A DNA stretch of 64,000 nt from assembly GCA_020634625.1 (NCBI GenBank), contig JACKBJ010000005.1, forward strand, positions 62,001-126,000, in the 5' to 3' direction. A program made the translations under genes and the position numbers. Each line of letters begins with the position of its first letter. Position 1 is the stretch's first letter. Source of the DNA: Caldilineae bacterium (lineage in GTDB: Bacteria; Chloroflexota; Anaerolineae; Epilineales; Epilineaceae). This document shows positions 52,690 through 60,857 of this stretch, one piece after another. The notes under the pieces are model-generated. The model was not told the DNA's origin. It worked only from the letters and a program-made list of their open reading frames with translations, and ran no database searches.

Positions 52690-53320
52690 CGTCCAGGCCC
52701 AGTCGATGCAGCTCGCCCTCGAAGGCCTCGCGACCGGTGTAGTGCCAGACCTGCAGGCCCAGCCGGGCGGCGGCCTCGGTGTTGCGCGGCTTGTCGTCGA
52801 CGAAGAGCGTGGCCTCTGGCGGGGCGCCCAAGGCCTCCAGGGCGGCGAGGTAGGCCTCGGGCTGCGGCTTGCGCCGGCCGGTGCGGTGCGAGAAGTGGGC
52901 CATGTCGAAGTCCGCCTCGAATCGGGCGATGAAGGGCTCGTGGTCCGGTGCGCTGTTGGACAGCAGGCCCAGGCGCGGACCCCGGGGCCCGCGGAGCCCG
53001 GCGATGCGGGCCAGCAAGGTCGCGTCGAGCCGGGCCCAGCAGGTCGCCGCCTGGATGTCGAGCAGGGCTTCGAGCGCCTCGGCTTCGACCGGGATCTCGA
53101 GGGCCTCGAGGATGGCCGACCAGTACGCCTCGCGGGTCAGGCAGCCGGTCGAGTAGCGCTCCCAGAGCGGGTAGGTCTCGGGCCGGTTGCGCGCGGCGTG
53201 GACGGCGCGGCTGTCGAGGCCCGCGGCCAGGCCGGCCAGGCCGCGGTCGGCCGCGGCGCGATCCGGTTGGGCGATGACCCCTTCGACATCGAAGAGCAGG
53301 GCGCGGATGGGTCGAGGCAT
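52682..53320 (-). CDS. HAD-superfamily hydrolase
   Basis: A 212-residue HAD phosphatase-like protein. Motif I reads LLFDVEGVIAQ, with the nucleophile Asp followed by VEG (usually DxDG; the second Asp is Glu here). Motif II is LLSNSAP, motif III the Lys of TGRRKPQPEAY, and motif IV is FVDDKPRN. The cap is a C1 helical domain. The D-to-E change at the second Asp is common in some subfamilies but can alter phosphatase activity. GGAGGAAGG lies upstream of the ATG. It forms an operon with rnd. Confidence 0.85.
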   Translation of the reverse strand: MPRPIRALLFDVEGVIAQPDRAAADRGLAGLAAGLDSRAVHAARNRPETYPLWERYSTGCLTREAYWSAILEALEIPVEAEALEALLDIQAATCWARLDATLLARIAGLRGPRGPRLGLLSNSAPDHEPFIARFEADFDMAHFSHRTGRRKPQPEAYLAALEALGAPPEATLFVDDKPRNTEAAARLGLQVWHYTGREAFEGELHRLGLDDG

Positions 53321-53515
53321 GCCTTCCTCCAGCGGTCGGCGCAGACGTCGGGGCTCAGTATATGGGAGGGGCATGCGGCCCGCGAATCCGGACGCGCCGT
53401 CGCGGGCAGCGTCCCGCGCCTGTCGCGATGCCGTCCCCGATCTGTCGCCGTCGGGCTGGCGGGGCCGGCCGGCCGGACCTAGGCTGGAGCGGTCCCATGC
53501 ACCCGAGGGAAGCCC

Positions 53516-54238
53516 ATGCGCGACGAACCCGCCCATGCGATCCTGGCCGGCGGCACCCGGATCGCCGACCTGCCCAGCCGCGAGAAGCCCCGCGAGCGCC
53601 TGCTCGGCCTGGGTGCCGGCGCCTTGTCGACCGCCGAGCTGCTGGCGATCCTGGTGGGCAGCGGCCAGCCCGGGCTGAGCGCGCTGGACCTGGGCCACGC
53701 GCTGCTGGCCCGCTTCGACCTCGAGGGGCTGGCGCGTGCCTCGGCCGAGGAGCTCTGCGGGCAGCCGGGCTGCGGTCCAGCCCGGGCGGTGCGGATCAAG
53801 GCGGCCCTCGAGCTGGGCCGGCGGCTGCTGGCGCCGTCGTCCGAGGAACGGCGGCGGATCCGATCGCCGGGCGACGCCGCGGCCATGCTATCGGCCGAGA
53901 TGGCCGACTTCGAGCAGGAGCATCTGCGGGTGCTGCTGCTCAACGTGCGCCACGAGGTGCTCGGGGTTCACGAGGTCTACAAGGGCTCGATCTCGGCCAG
54001 TCCGGTGCGGGTGGCCGAGGTCTACCGCGAGGCGATCCGGCGCAACGCGGCCGCGATCATCGTCGCCCACAACCACCCCTCGGGCGACCCGGCGCCCAGC
54101 CCGGACGACGTGCGGGTCACGCGCCAATTCGTCGAGGCCGGCCGGCTGCTGGACATCGAGCTGCTCGACCACGTCGTCGTCGCCCGACGCGGCTGGGTCT
54201 CGATGCGCGAGCGTGGCCTTGGCTTCGGGGGGCGCTGA
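53516..54238 (+). CDS. radC: RadC-family JAMM protein
   Basis: A 240-residue RadC/YicR protein with an N-terminal helix-hairpin-helix part (LSTAELLAILVGSG, about 37-50; GCGPARAVRIKAALELG) and a C-terminal JAMM domain. The metal motif AHNHPSGDPAPSPDD gives H185, H187 and D198. Despite the name its function is unsettled. A GAGGGAAG site precedes the ATG, and TAGGCT at 53480-53485 could be its -10. Confidence 0.93.
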   Translation: MRDEPAHAILAGGTRIADLPSREKPRERLLGLGAGALSTAELLAILVGSGQPGLSALDLGHALLARFDLEGLARASAEELCGQPGCGPARAVRIKAALELGRRLLAPSSEERRRIRSPGDAAAMLSAEMADFEQEHLRVLLLNVRHEVLGVHEVYKGSISASPVRVAEVYREAIRRNAAAIIVAHNHPSGDPAPSPDDVRVTRQFVEAGRLLDIELLDHVVVARRGWVSMRERGLGFGGR

Positions 54239-54308
54239 CGCGCTGGGTGCCGTCGCCAGCCACCCGATGGCCCGGCGGCTCGATTTCGGTGCCCCCCGCG
54301 GCGACGGC

Positions 54309-54314
54309 TATAAT
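54309..54314 (+). promoter_or_regulatory. -10 box for the amidase-scpA operon
   Basis: Perfect TATAAT preceded by GGC. The predicted start is near 54321, and the leader holds AGGAG (54327-54331). A poor -35 (TTCGGT) sits 18 nt upstream. Confidence 0.55.
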
Positions 54315-54342
54315 GCGGGTCCTACCAGGAGCGAGCACGACC

Positions 54343-55167
54343 ATGTTCGAAGCGAGCCCGGCGCCCGAGGCCGAGACCCCGGCCGAGCGCGTCTTTCCCG
54401 ATACCGGAATTCGACTGGGCGGCCCCTTCCTGGCCTTCTACGAGCACTATGGTCCGGCGCTTTGCGGCCCGCCTCTGACCGAGCGGTTGGATGAGGCCGG
54501 CGTGCCCACCCAGTACTTTCGCCATCTGGCGCTGCAGGAGCCGACGCCGGGCCGCGTCGCGCTCAAGCCGCTCGGGGCGGCCTGGCTGGCCGAGCATGCC
54601 CCCGGCGATGTCGAGCCGGGCGGCTTCGAAGGCCGGGCCGTCGAGCGCATCGACCTGCGGGGCCGTCTTCCGGTTCATCCCGAGCGCATCTACGCTCGAC
54701 GACCGCTGGTCGACATCCGATACCTGGTGGTGCATCACAGCGGCGCCGCGCCCAGCTTCGGCCCGGAGGCCATCGCCGCGCAGCACGTCGAGGGCAACGG
54801 CTGGCCCGGCATCGCCTACCACTACGTGATCGACGCGTCGGGTCGGGTCTTTCAGACCCAGGACCTGACGGTGCTCTCGTACCATGCGGCGCAGTTCAAC
54901 CCGGTCGCGGCCGGCATCGCCCTGGCCGGCGACCTGTCGACGGCGCTGCCGCCCGAGCCGCAGCGGCTCGCCGCGGCGCAGCTGCTGACCGAGCTCTGCC
55001 TCGACCTCGGCCTGGCGCCCGACGCGGTGCGCGGCCATGGCGAGCTGGTCGGCACCGGCTGCCCGGGCGCGCGCTTCCTGGGCGAGTGGAAGCCCCGGCT
55101 CCTGAGCGACATCGAGCGCCAGCTGCGCCACCAGCCTGCCGGCCAGAGCGCCGCCGGCTCGGTCTGA
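54343..55167 (+). CDS. N-acetylmuramoyl-L-alanine amidase (PGRP/Amidase_2) with N-terminal module
   Basis: 274 residues. The N-terminal module (about 17-65: TGIRLGGPFLAFYEHYGPALCGPPLTE...TQYFRHLALQ) is a repeat often seen in extracellular Chloroflexota proteins. The amidase domain (about 120-265) has zinc ligands in VVHHSG (H131), GHGELVGTGCPG (H232, C240) and the WPGIAYHYVID core. There is no signal peptide at this start, which is odd for a wall enzyme. Either the start is wrong, it is secreted otherwise, or it acts inside. AGGAG lies 11 nt before the ATG; scpA follows 5 nt after the stop. Confidence 0.85.
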   Translation: MFEASPAPEAETPAERVFPDTGIRLGGPFLAFYEHYGPALCGPPLTERLDEAGVPTQYFRHLALQEPTPGRVALKPLGAAWLAEHAPGDVEPGGFEGRAVERIDLRGRLPVHPERIYARRPLVDIRYLVVHHSGAAPSFGPEAIAAQHVEGNGWPGIAYHYVIDASGRVFQTQDLTVLSYHAAQFNPVAAGIALAGDLSTALPPEPQRLAAAQLLTELCLDLGLAPDAVRGHGELVGTGCPGARFLGEWKPRLLSDIERQLRHQPAGQSAAGSV

Positions 55168-55172
55168 GCCCG

Positions 55173-56042
55173 ATGGATCTGGCGCAGCTGCGGCCATCCG
55201 CGCCGGGCGAGGCCCGAGCGGACGGCGCGGCCTACCCGGTCGTGCTGGAGGTCTTCGAGGGGCCGCTCGACCTGCTTCTGACGCTGATCCGGCGCGAACA
55301 GCTGGACATCACCAGCGTGGCGCTGGCCCAGGTCACCGACCAGTACCTGGCCCATCTGTCGCGGCTCGAGGCGATCGACGCCGGCGCGATCGCCGAGTTC
55401 TGCGAGGTGGCCGCCAGCCTCATGCTGATCAAGAGCCGCGCCTTGCTGCCCCGGACGGTGACCCCGGACGACGAGACCGACGAGGACGCCCAGGCCCTGG
55501 TCGAGCAGCTGCGCGCCTATCGGCGCTTCAAGCAGGTGGCCGAGGACCTCGGCCACCGGGAGCGTGCCGGCCTGCGCGCCTTCGTGCGCACCGCGCCGCC
55601 GCCCGACCTCAAGCCCGAGATCAAGCCGGGCGAGGCCTCGGTGGCCGACCTTGCGGCGGCCTTCGAAGCCGCCCTGGCCCAGCTGCTGGTCGAGGCCGAG
55701 CCCGAGGCGGCGGCCGAGCCCCCCGTCGAGCGCCGGCAGATCCGGCTGGGCGATCGGTTCCGCGAGATCCGTGGCCTCCTGGCCAGCCGGGGCCGGGTCT
55801 CCTTCCGCGAGATCCTGCTCGGCGAGCGGCGCGATCGCGAATTCGTGATCGTCAGCTTCCTGGCGGTGCTCGAGCTGCTGCGCCGCCGCTTCATCCGGGC
55901 GGTCCAGACCGAGCTCTTCGGCGACATCGATCTGGAGGCGCGGCCCGAGGCCGAGGGCTGGCAGGCGGCCGAGCTGGGCGAGCACGAGTCCTTCCTGGAC
56001 GAGGCGCCGCCGGCCGAGGATGCCGCGGAGGACGGGCGTTGA
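55173..56042 (+). CDS. scpA: Segregation and condensation protein A
   Basis: The 289-residue kleisin subunit of the bacterial SMC complex. FEGPLDLLLTLIRREQLDITSVALAQVTDQYL is the conserved N-terminal helix bundle that binds the SMC neck. EVAASLMLIKSRALLP follows, and the C-terminal winged helix is VSFREILLGERRDREFVIVSFLAVLELLRRRFI (about 205-240). scpB, usually adjacent, is not here; instead a secreted M23 peptidase overlaps its end (TTGA). Confidence 0.93.
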   Translation: MDLAQLRPSAPGEARADGAAYPVVLEVFEGPLDLLLTLIRREQLDITSVALAQVTDQYLAHLSRLEAIDAGAIAEFCEVAASLMLIKSRALLPRTVTPDDETDEDAQALVEQLRAYRRFKQVAEDLGHRERAGLRAFVRTAPPPDLKPEIKPGEASVADLAAAFEAALAQLLVEAEPEAAAEPPVERRQIRLGDRFREIRGLLASRGRVSFREILLGERRDREFVIVSFLAVLELLRRRFIRAVQTELFGDIDLEARPEAEGWQAAELGEHESFLDEAPPAEDAAEDGR

Positions 56043-56758
56043 GCCGGCCGGATCTTCGAGCCGAGCCGCTCCGCCGGCGCCTCCCGCGCCTCGTCGGACT
56101 GACCCTCGTCCTCGTCGGCCTGGTCTGCGGCCCGACGGCTGGAGCGGCGCCCAAGCCATTTGGCCTGCCCTTCGCCGAGCCGGCCGGACCGGCGACCTGG
56201 TACATCGCCCAGCCCTTCGGCAACAGCGTCTACGCCTGGTACGAGCGGGCGACGCTCTACGACAGCGCCCAGGGCATGCACATGGGCCTGGACCTGGCGG
56301 CGCCTTGCGGCACGCCGGTGCGGGCCATCGGGGACGGCGTGATCCTGAGCGTCGACGGCCGTGGCGGCGCCCTGCCGCACAACCTGATGATCGATCACAA
56401 CAACGGCTTCGTGTCGTTCTACGGCCACCTGCGCGATCGGGCCCCGGTGTCGGTGGGGCAGTACGTTCGGCGTGGCGACCTGGTCGCCTACTCGGGCGAC
56501 ATGTACGGAACCTGCGTCGACTCGCCGCACCTGCACCTCGAGCTGCGCGACCCCACGCTCGGCCGCTTCTTCAACCCGGTGACGCTGATCGACGCCGATT
56601 GGGACAGCCTGATGCTCTTCGGGTCGGCGCCGCTGGCCTTCGAGCGGGATCTGGACGCGCCGCGTCGCTGGCAGAGCCTGGACGATCAGCCCGAGCTGCG
56701 GCTGGGCGGCAACCTGCTCAACGACTACGCCCAGCCCTGGCCCGGCGGCGGCCGATGA
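56039..56758 (+). CDS. Secreted M23 (LytM-like) peptidase
   Basis: A 239-residue protein with a signal peptide (LVGLTLVLVGLVCGPTAGA, about 18-36) and an M23 domain (about 60-195). The zinc motifs are MHMGLDLAAP (H, D), FYGHL and PHLHLEL. It should cleave peptidoglycan cross-links or act as a degenerate activator; all metal ligands are present, so activity is likely. It starts with TTG overlapping the scpA stop, a weak start that implies translation by coupling. Confidence 0.88.
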   Translation: MSRPDLRAEPLRRRLPRLVGLTLVLVGLVCGPTAGAAPKPFGLPFAEPAGPATWYIAQPFGNSVYAWYERATLYDSAQGMHMGLDLAAPCGTPVRAIGDGVILSVDGRGGALPHNLMIDHNNGFVSFYGHLRDRAPVSVGQYVRRGDLVAYSGDMYGTCVDSPHLHLELRDPTLGRFFNPVTLIDADWDSLMLFGSAPLAFERDLDAPRRWQSLDDQPELRLGGNLLNDYAQPWPGGGR

Positions 56759-57939
56759 GCCCCCGCCGCCTGGCCCTGCTGGTGACGGCCGCCGCCCTGT
56801 CGGTCGGCGCGGCGGGCGCCTTCAGCGTCGGTCCCTCTCTGGAGCTGCGCATCGCCGAGCTGGCCGCGCGCCTGGTCGGCACGCCGACCAGTCCGCCGGC
56901 CACCGCCACCAGCCGCCCCCTGCCGACCGCCATCGCGGTGGCCGCGCTGGGTGATCTGCCGGTCCGTCAGGCCGAGGCCGGCAGCGCCGGCGCCGCCTTC
57001 GGGCGGATCCGCCAGCTCAGCTTCGACGGCTGCTGTGCCGCTGCCTGGTGGGCAGCCGACAGCCAGGCGCTTCACGTGCTCGACCGGCCGACCGGCGCCG
57101 CGCAGACCGGCATCTATGCCTTGGATCTGTGGCCGCCCGGCGCCTTGCCGCGGATGGTCGATACGCGCACCGACATGATCGATTCGGGAACGCGGCTCCT
57201 GGTGCGACCGGCCGGCGAGTACAGCATCGTCAAGGATGTCGAGACCGGTCTCGAGTGGCCGCTGCCCACCGACGGCAACCCGGTGCGGCTCTCGCCGGAC
57301 GGGCAGCGTGCCGTCTGGTGGGATGCCGCCGGTGGACGGGCACAGGTCGATGGCCTGGGCCGGGTCTACGCCTCGGGCATCGATGGCCGGGACCCGCGCG
57401 AGATCGGTGCCCTGTGGGGCATCGACGTCATCGGATTCCAGCCGGATGGGCGGCATGTGCTGGTCCTGGGCCGCCCCATGCGCGACCGGCCGCTCTACGT
57501 GCTGTCCCGACTGGACACCGACAGCGGGGCCATGCAGGAGCTGGCGCGCGGCCTATGGCTCTCGAACGTGCTCCTGTCGCCGGGCGGCAGCTGGCTGGCC
57601 TACACGGTCAGCCTGGACGTGGACCAGCCGGAGGCCAACGGCGTCTGGGTGGCGCCGACCACGCCCGGCCTGGCGCCGCCGCGTCGGCTCGAGGTGCATG
57701 GCGCCTATCGCTGGCGCGACGATGCGCGGCTGGTCTACGTGCCGATGCTGCCCGGCGCCGGCGCCCACGCCCTGGTGGAGCTGGACGCCGCCCAATTCAG
57801 CTCCAGCCTGCTCTTCGATCCGGCCGAGCTGCCGATCCGAATCGCGGGCAACGACTGGTCGATCGCACCCGACGGCAGCAAGCTGGCATTTCGTTCGGCC
57901 GACGATCGAAACCTGTGGGTCGTCGAGCTGCCCCGATGA
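56755..57939 (+). CDS. Membrane-anchored TolB-like propeller protein
   Basis: 394 residues. An N-terminal helix (about 5-25) acts as signal or anchor and a Thr/Pro linker follows (TPTSPPATATSRPLPT). The rest has propeller-type repeats such as VRLSPDGQRAVWWD, IGFQPDGRHVLVLG, VLLSPGGSWLAYTV and WSIAPDGSKLAFRS. These SPDG...A.. blades mark TolB/DPP-like propellers. The function is unknown. Its ATG overlaps the M23 stop (ATGA), so the two are coupled, perhaps as sensor and wall hydrolase (inference). Confidence 0.75.
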   Translation: MSPRRLALLVTAAALSVGAAGAFSVGPSLELRIAELAARLVGTPTSPPATATSRPLPTAIAVAALGDLPVRQAEAGSAGAAFGRIRQLSFDGCCAAAWWAADSQALHVLDRPTGAAQTGIYALDLWPPGALPRMVDTRTDMIDSGTRLLVRPAGEYSIVKDVETGLEWPLPTDGNPVRLSPDGQRAVWWDAAGGRAQVDGLGRVYASGIDGRDPREIGALWGIDVIGFQPDGRHVLVLGRPMRDRPLYVLSRLDTDSGAMQELARGLWLSNVLLSPGGSWLAYTVSLDVDQPEANGVWVAPTTPGLAPPRRLEVHGAYRWRDDARLVYVPMLPGAGAHALVELDAAQFSSSLLFDPAELPIRIAGNDWSIAPDGSKLAFRSADDRNLWVVELPR

Positions 57940-57972
57940 GCGAGCCGGGACGGGTGAGCGAGCCGGGACGGG
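57937..57972 (+). repeat. Two tandem 18-bp units
   Basis: TGAGCGAGCCGGGACGGG occurs twice head to tail. The first copy begins with the TGA stop of the propeller gene. It occupies most of the 84-nt gap before holB. Confidence 0.9.
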
Positions 57973-58010
57973 CGGATGCCATGCTGATTGGCCGGTCCGC
58001 GCATCTCTGC

Positions 58011-58016
58011 TAGGTT
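58011..58016 (+). promoter_or_regulatory. Possible -10 box for holB, near-leaderless geometry
   Basis: Extended -10 TGC-TAGGTT, 7 nt before the holB ATG, which has no ribosome-binding site. Confidence 0.35.
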
Positions 58017-58023
58017 TGCTGAC

Positions 58024-59031
58024 ATGTTGACGGATCCCGACTCGCTGGCGGTGCCCGGCCCGCACCGCATCGCCTTGCACGGCTATCCGCGCCTGGTCGA
58101 GTCGTTCGGCCGCGCCGCGCGCAGCGGGCGTGTCGGGCATGCCTATCTGCTGGCCGGTCCGCCCGGCGTGGGCAAATGCCAGGCGGCGCGATTCTTTGCC
58201 CAGGCGATCCTCTGCGGCGCCGAGCCGGCCGAAAGGCGACCCTGCGGCCATTGCCGCAGCTGCCGCCTGGCGGCCGAGGACGGTCTGGCCGACCTGCGTC
58301 GGGTCGACCCGCCGCTCAAGGTCGAGGCGGTGCGCGCCCTGCAGTCCGAGCTGGCCCTGGCGCCGGTCGAGGGCGGCCGGCGCGTGGCCCTGCTGCCCGA
58401 GATCGAGCTGGCTTCGCCGAGCGCGGCCAACAGCCTGCTCAAGACCCTCGAGGAGCCGCCGGCGCAAGCGATCCTCCTCTTGACCAGCGCGCAGCTGTCG
58501 GCGGTGCTGCCCACCATCCGTTCGCGCTGCCAGGTGCTGCAGATGAGCCCGATTCCGACCGAGCGCGTCGCCCAGTTGCTGATCGAGGCGCATGGCCTCG
58601 CGCCGGATCGGGCCGAGCTGCTGGGCCGGCTGTCCGGCGGTCGCCTGGGCTGGGCCCTGGCCGCGCTGCAGGACCCGAGCCTGCTCGAAGCGCGGCAGCT
58701 CTGGCTGGACGGACTGGGCGCGCTCCTGGCCGAAGGCCGGGTGGCGCGCTTCGAGCGGGCCGAGGCCCTGGCGCGAGAAGCCGCCGAGCTGCCGGTCGGC
58801 CTGGCGATCTGGATGGGCTGGTGGCGCGACCTGCTCCTGCTGCTGCACGGGGTCGAGGCGCCGCTGATCAACCGCGACCGGCTGGACGGCCTGCGTCGCG
58901 CGGCCGGTCGCTATGGCGTCCCGGAGGCCATGGCCGTCCTGCGATCGATCGAGGAGGCGCTGCGACGCCTCGAAGCCAACACCAACCCCCGGCTGACGCT
59001 GGAGGTTCTCTTCCTGGAGCTGCCGTCATGA
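58024..59031 (+). CDS. holB: DNA polymerase III delta-prime subunit-like clamp-loader protein
   Basis: A 335-residue AAA+ clamp-loader subunit. The N-terminal motif GHAYLLAGPPGVGKC (38-52) has Cys rather than Thr/Ser after the Walker Lys, as expected for a delta-prime that does not hydrolyse ATP. A four-Cys zinc module (C64, C74, C77, C80) follows. EIELASPSAANSLLKTLEEPP and IRSRCQVL carry sensor-1 and the SRC motif. It is coupled to the PSP1 gene by ATGA, a common pairing. Confidence 0.9.
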   Translation: MLTDPDSLAVPGPHRIALHGYPRLVESFGRAARSGRVGHAYLLAGPPGVGKCQAARFFAQAILCGAEPAERRPCGHCRSCRLAAEDGLADLRRVDPPLKVEAVRALQSELALAPVEGGRRVALLPEIELASPSAANSLLKTLEEPPAQAILLLTSAQLSAVLPTIRSRCQVLQMSPIPTERVAQLLIEAHGLAPDRAELLGRLSGGRLGWALAALQDPSLLEARQLWLDGLGALLAEGRVARFERAEALAREAAELPVGLAIWMGWWRDLLLLLHGVEAPLINRDRLDGLRRAAGRYGVPEAMAVLRSIEEALRRLEANTNPRLTLEVLFLELPS

Positions 59032-60206
59032 AGCCCGCCGTCGGGGTCCGCTTCAAGCGGGCCGGAAAGATCTACTACTTCGAAGCCGCCGACTGTCCCG
59101 ACATCGGCATCGGTCACCAGGTGGTGGTCGACACCAGCCAGGGCCGCGAGCTGGGCCGGGTGGTCATCGCGCCGGATCAGCTGGTCGAGGCCCGGCCCGC
59201 CGGTCGGCTCAAGCCGATCGTGCGGGTCGCTTCCTCCGAGGATCTGGAGGAGCAGCGGCAGCTGCGCGGACGCGAGTCCGAGGTGCTCGGGGAGGTGATG
59301 TCCGAGATCGTGCGCTTGAAGCTGCCGATGCGGGCGGTGATGGCCGAATACAGCTTCGATGCCAGCCGTCTGACGGTCTACTTCGTCAGCGAGGAGCAAC
59401 GGGTCGACTTTCGCGACCTGGTGCGCGACCTGACCAAGCGCTACGACGCACGGGTGAACCTGCGCCAGATCGGGCCGCGTGACCGCGCCAAGCTGCTCGG
59501 CGGGATCGACCGCTGTGGCCGCGAGCTCTGCTGCACCACCTGGATGCCCGACTTCCAGCCGATTCAGATCCGGATGGCCAAGAACCAGCAGCTGCCGCTC
59601 AACCCGTCGGAGATCAGCGGCGTCTGCGGCAAGCTGCTGTGCTGTCTGGCCTTCGAGGACGGCCAGTATTCCGAGATGAAGCAGGGCATGCCCAAGCTCG
59701 GCGCCAAGCTGACCAGCGCGGTCGGCCGAGGGCGGGTGGTCGACGTCAACCTCATCACGCGCAAGATCACGATCCAGTGGGAGACCGGCACCCGGGTCGA
59801 GGTCGACGCGACGGAGTTCGCCGAGCAGCAGGCGCGCCGCGAGAAGGCCTTCGGCCCGCCGGATACGCCGCCGGCGACCGTGGGCGGCACCGCCGAGACC
59901 GGCCCGCCTGCCGAGACGGGCAGCGGTCGGCCCGAGCGGCCGGCCGAGTCGCGTCCGGCCCGTCCGCGACGCCCACGGCCCGCGACGCCGTCGACCGATG
60001 CTGCCGCGGTGGACCCGGCTCAGAAACCGCCGCGTCCGCCGCGGCCCGCGCCGTCGTCGCCCCCGGCGGCGGATGGCGAGCAGAAGCCGCCGCGCCGCCG
60101 GCGACGGCAGCGCCGTCGCCGGGGTGGCGGGGCCTCGGGCGGCACGGGGAGCCCGAGCAACGGTGGCGGGTCCGGCGGCGCGGGTGGGTCGGGCGACGAG
60201 GCCTGA
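59028..60206 (+). CDS. PSP1/YaaT-family protein with long disordered tail
   Basis: A 392-residue protein whose first ~270 residues are a typical PSP1 (YaaT/RicT) domain. It starts VGVRFKRAGKIYYFE and has the paired Cys motifs CGRELCC and CGKLLCC in place. In Bacillus the RicT homologue helps RNase Y and competence/sporulation. Here rny is nearby on the other strand and spoVS lies between. The tail (about 275-392) is Pro/Arg/Gly-rich, basic and presumably disordered, perhaps RNA-binding. It overlaps holB by 4 nt. Confidence 0.9.
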   Translation: MKPAVGVRFKRAGKIYYFEAADCPDIGIGHQVVVDTSQGRELGRVVIAPDQLVEARPAGRLKPIVRVASSEDLEEQRQLRGRESEVLGEVMSEIVRLKLPMRAVMAEYSFDASRLTVYFVSEEQRVDFRDLVRDLTKRYDARVNLRQIGPRDRAKLLGGIDRCGRELCCTTWMPDFQPIQIRMAKNQQLPLNPSEISGVCGKLLCCLAFEDGQYSEMKQGMPKLGAKLTSAVGRGRVVDVNLITRKITIQWETGTRVEVDATEFAEQQARREKAFGPPDTPPATVGGTAETGPPAETGSGRPERPAESRPARPRRPRPATPSTDAAAVDPAQKPPRPPRPAPSSPPAADGEQKPPRRRRRQRRRRGGGASGGTGSPSNGGGSGGAGGSGDEA

Positions 60207-60226
60207 GCGCGCGCGGGGCGCTCAGG
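60200..60226. terminator. Hairpin spanning the PSP1 stop
   Basis: GGCCTGAGCG (60200-60209), loop of 7, CGCTCAGGCC (60217-60226). The TGA of the PSP1 gene is inside the first arm. It serves convergent PSP1 and spoVS. Confidence 0.55.
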
Positions 60227-60275
60227 CCGTCATCCGCCCCGATCGCGGGCTTGCGGCGCCGAACGGGGCGCGGGC

Positions 60276-60617
60276 CTAGACCGGGTTCGCGCTGCGCAGC
60301 CGCGGCACCCAGGCGTGACCGTTGCGACCCGCGATGGCCATGGGGGCATCCGCTGGGGCGCCGTGTACGCTGAAGCGCAAGGCGGTGCGCGCCTGGCCGC
60401 CGATCTCGACCTCGACGAACTCGGGCAGGCAGGCGATGTCGATGCCGTCGATTTCGAGATAGCCGTGCGCGATGGCGATGGCCTTGACCGCCTGGTTGAC
60501 CGCGCTGGCGCCGATGGCCTGCACCTCGGCGTGACCCTGCTCGCGGATGACGCCGGCGATCGCTCCGGCGACGGAGGAGGTCATGGAGCTGGCGGATACC
60601 TTGATGAGATCGGACAT
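60276..60617 (-). CDS. spoVS: Stage V sporulation protein S-like protein
   Basis: A 113-residue SpoVS/Alba-fold protein. The conserved body LIKVSASSMTSSVAGAIAGVIREQGHAEVQAIGASAVNQAVKAIAIAHGYL is nearly a family consensus. About 25 residues at the C terminus (GAPADAPMAIAGRNGHAWVPRLRSANPV) are extra. SpoVS is found far beyond spore formers and may bind nucleic acid. It follows rny on the same strand after a terminator, with its own TAGAAT box. Confidence 0.92.
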   Translation of the reverse strand: MSDLIKVSASSMTSSVAGAIAGVIREQGHAEVQAIGASAVNQAVKAIAIAHGYLEIDGIDIACLPEFVEVEIGGQARTALRFSVHGAPADAPMAIAGRNGHAWVPRLRSANPV

Positions 60618-60712
60618 GATGGTGCGTCCTCCCGGGCGGCTGTGACTAGGGTGGGTTGGAGGGGCGGAGCCGTGGGACAGACGGCGCCCGCCGGGGGAGG
60701 CAGGGTCGGTCC

Positions 60713-60718
60713 ATTCTA
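60713..60718 (-). promoter_or_regulatory. -10 box for spoVS
   Basis: Minus-strand TAGAAT preceded by GC, as for aroE. The leader is about 90 nt and has GGAGG 10 nt before the ATG. Confidence 0.45.
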
Positions 60719-60789
60719 GCCCAAAGCCTCGGTGGCGCCCGTCAGCGAGCCCACGCTCGACCGACGCTCGTCAATCGGACACGCAGCAA

Positions 60790-60819
60790 AGCGCCCCACC
60801 CGGCTTCGGGTGGGGCGCT
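60790..60819 (-). terminator. Intrinsic terminator of rny
   Basis: AGCGCCCCACCCG and its exact complement (60790-60802 and 60807-60819) form a 13-bp stem with a 4-nt loop, 39 nt after the rny stop. On the minus strand it is followed by TTGCTG. Confidence 0.8.
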
Positions 60820-60857
60820 CTGTGGTGGGTCGACCGACCAGCTTCGGCTGCGGCCGG

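Noticed and set aside
52682..53698. HAD protein extended to a 338-residue form
   Set aside because: The upstream residues have no HAD content and overlap radC antisense. GGAGGAAGG immediately before the ATG at 53320 fixes the start.
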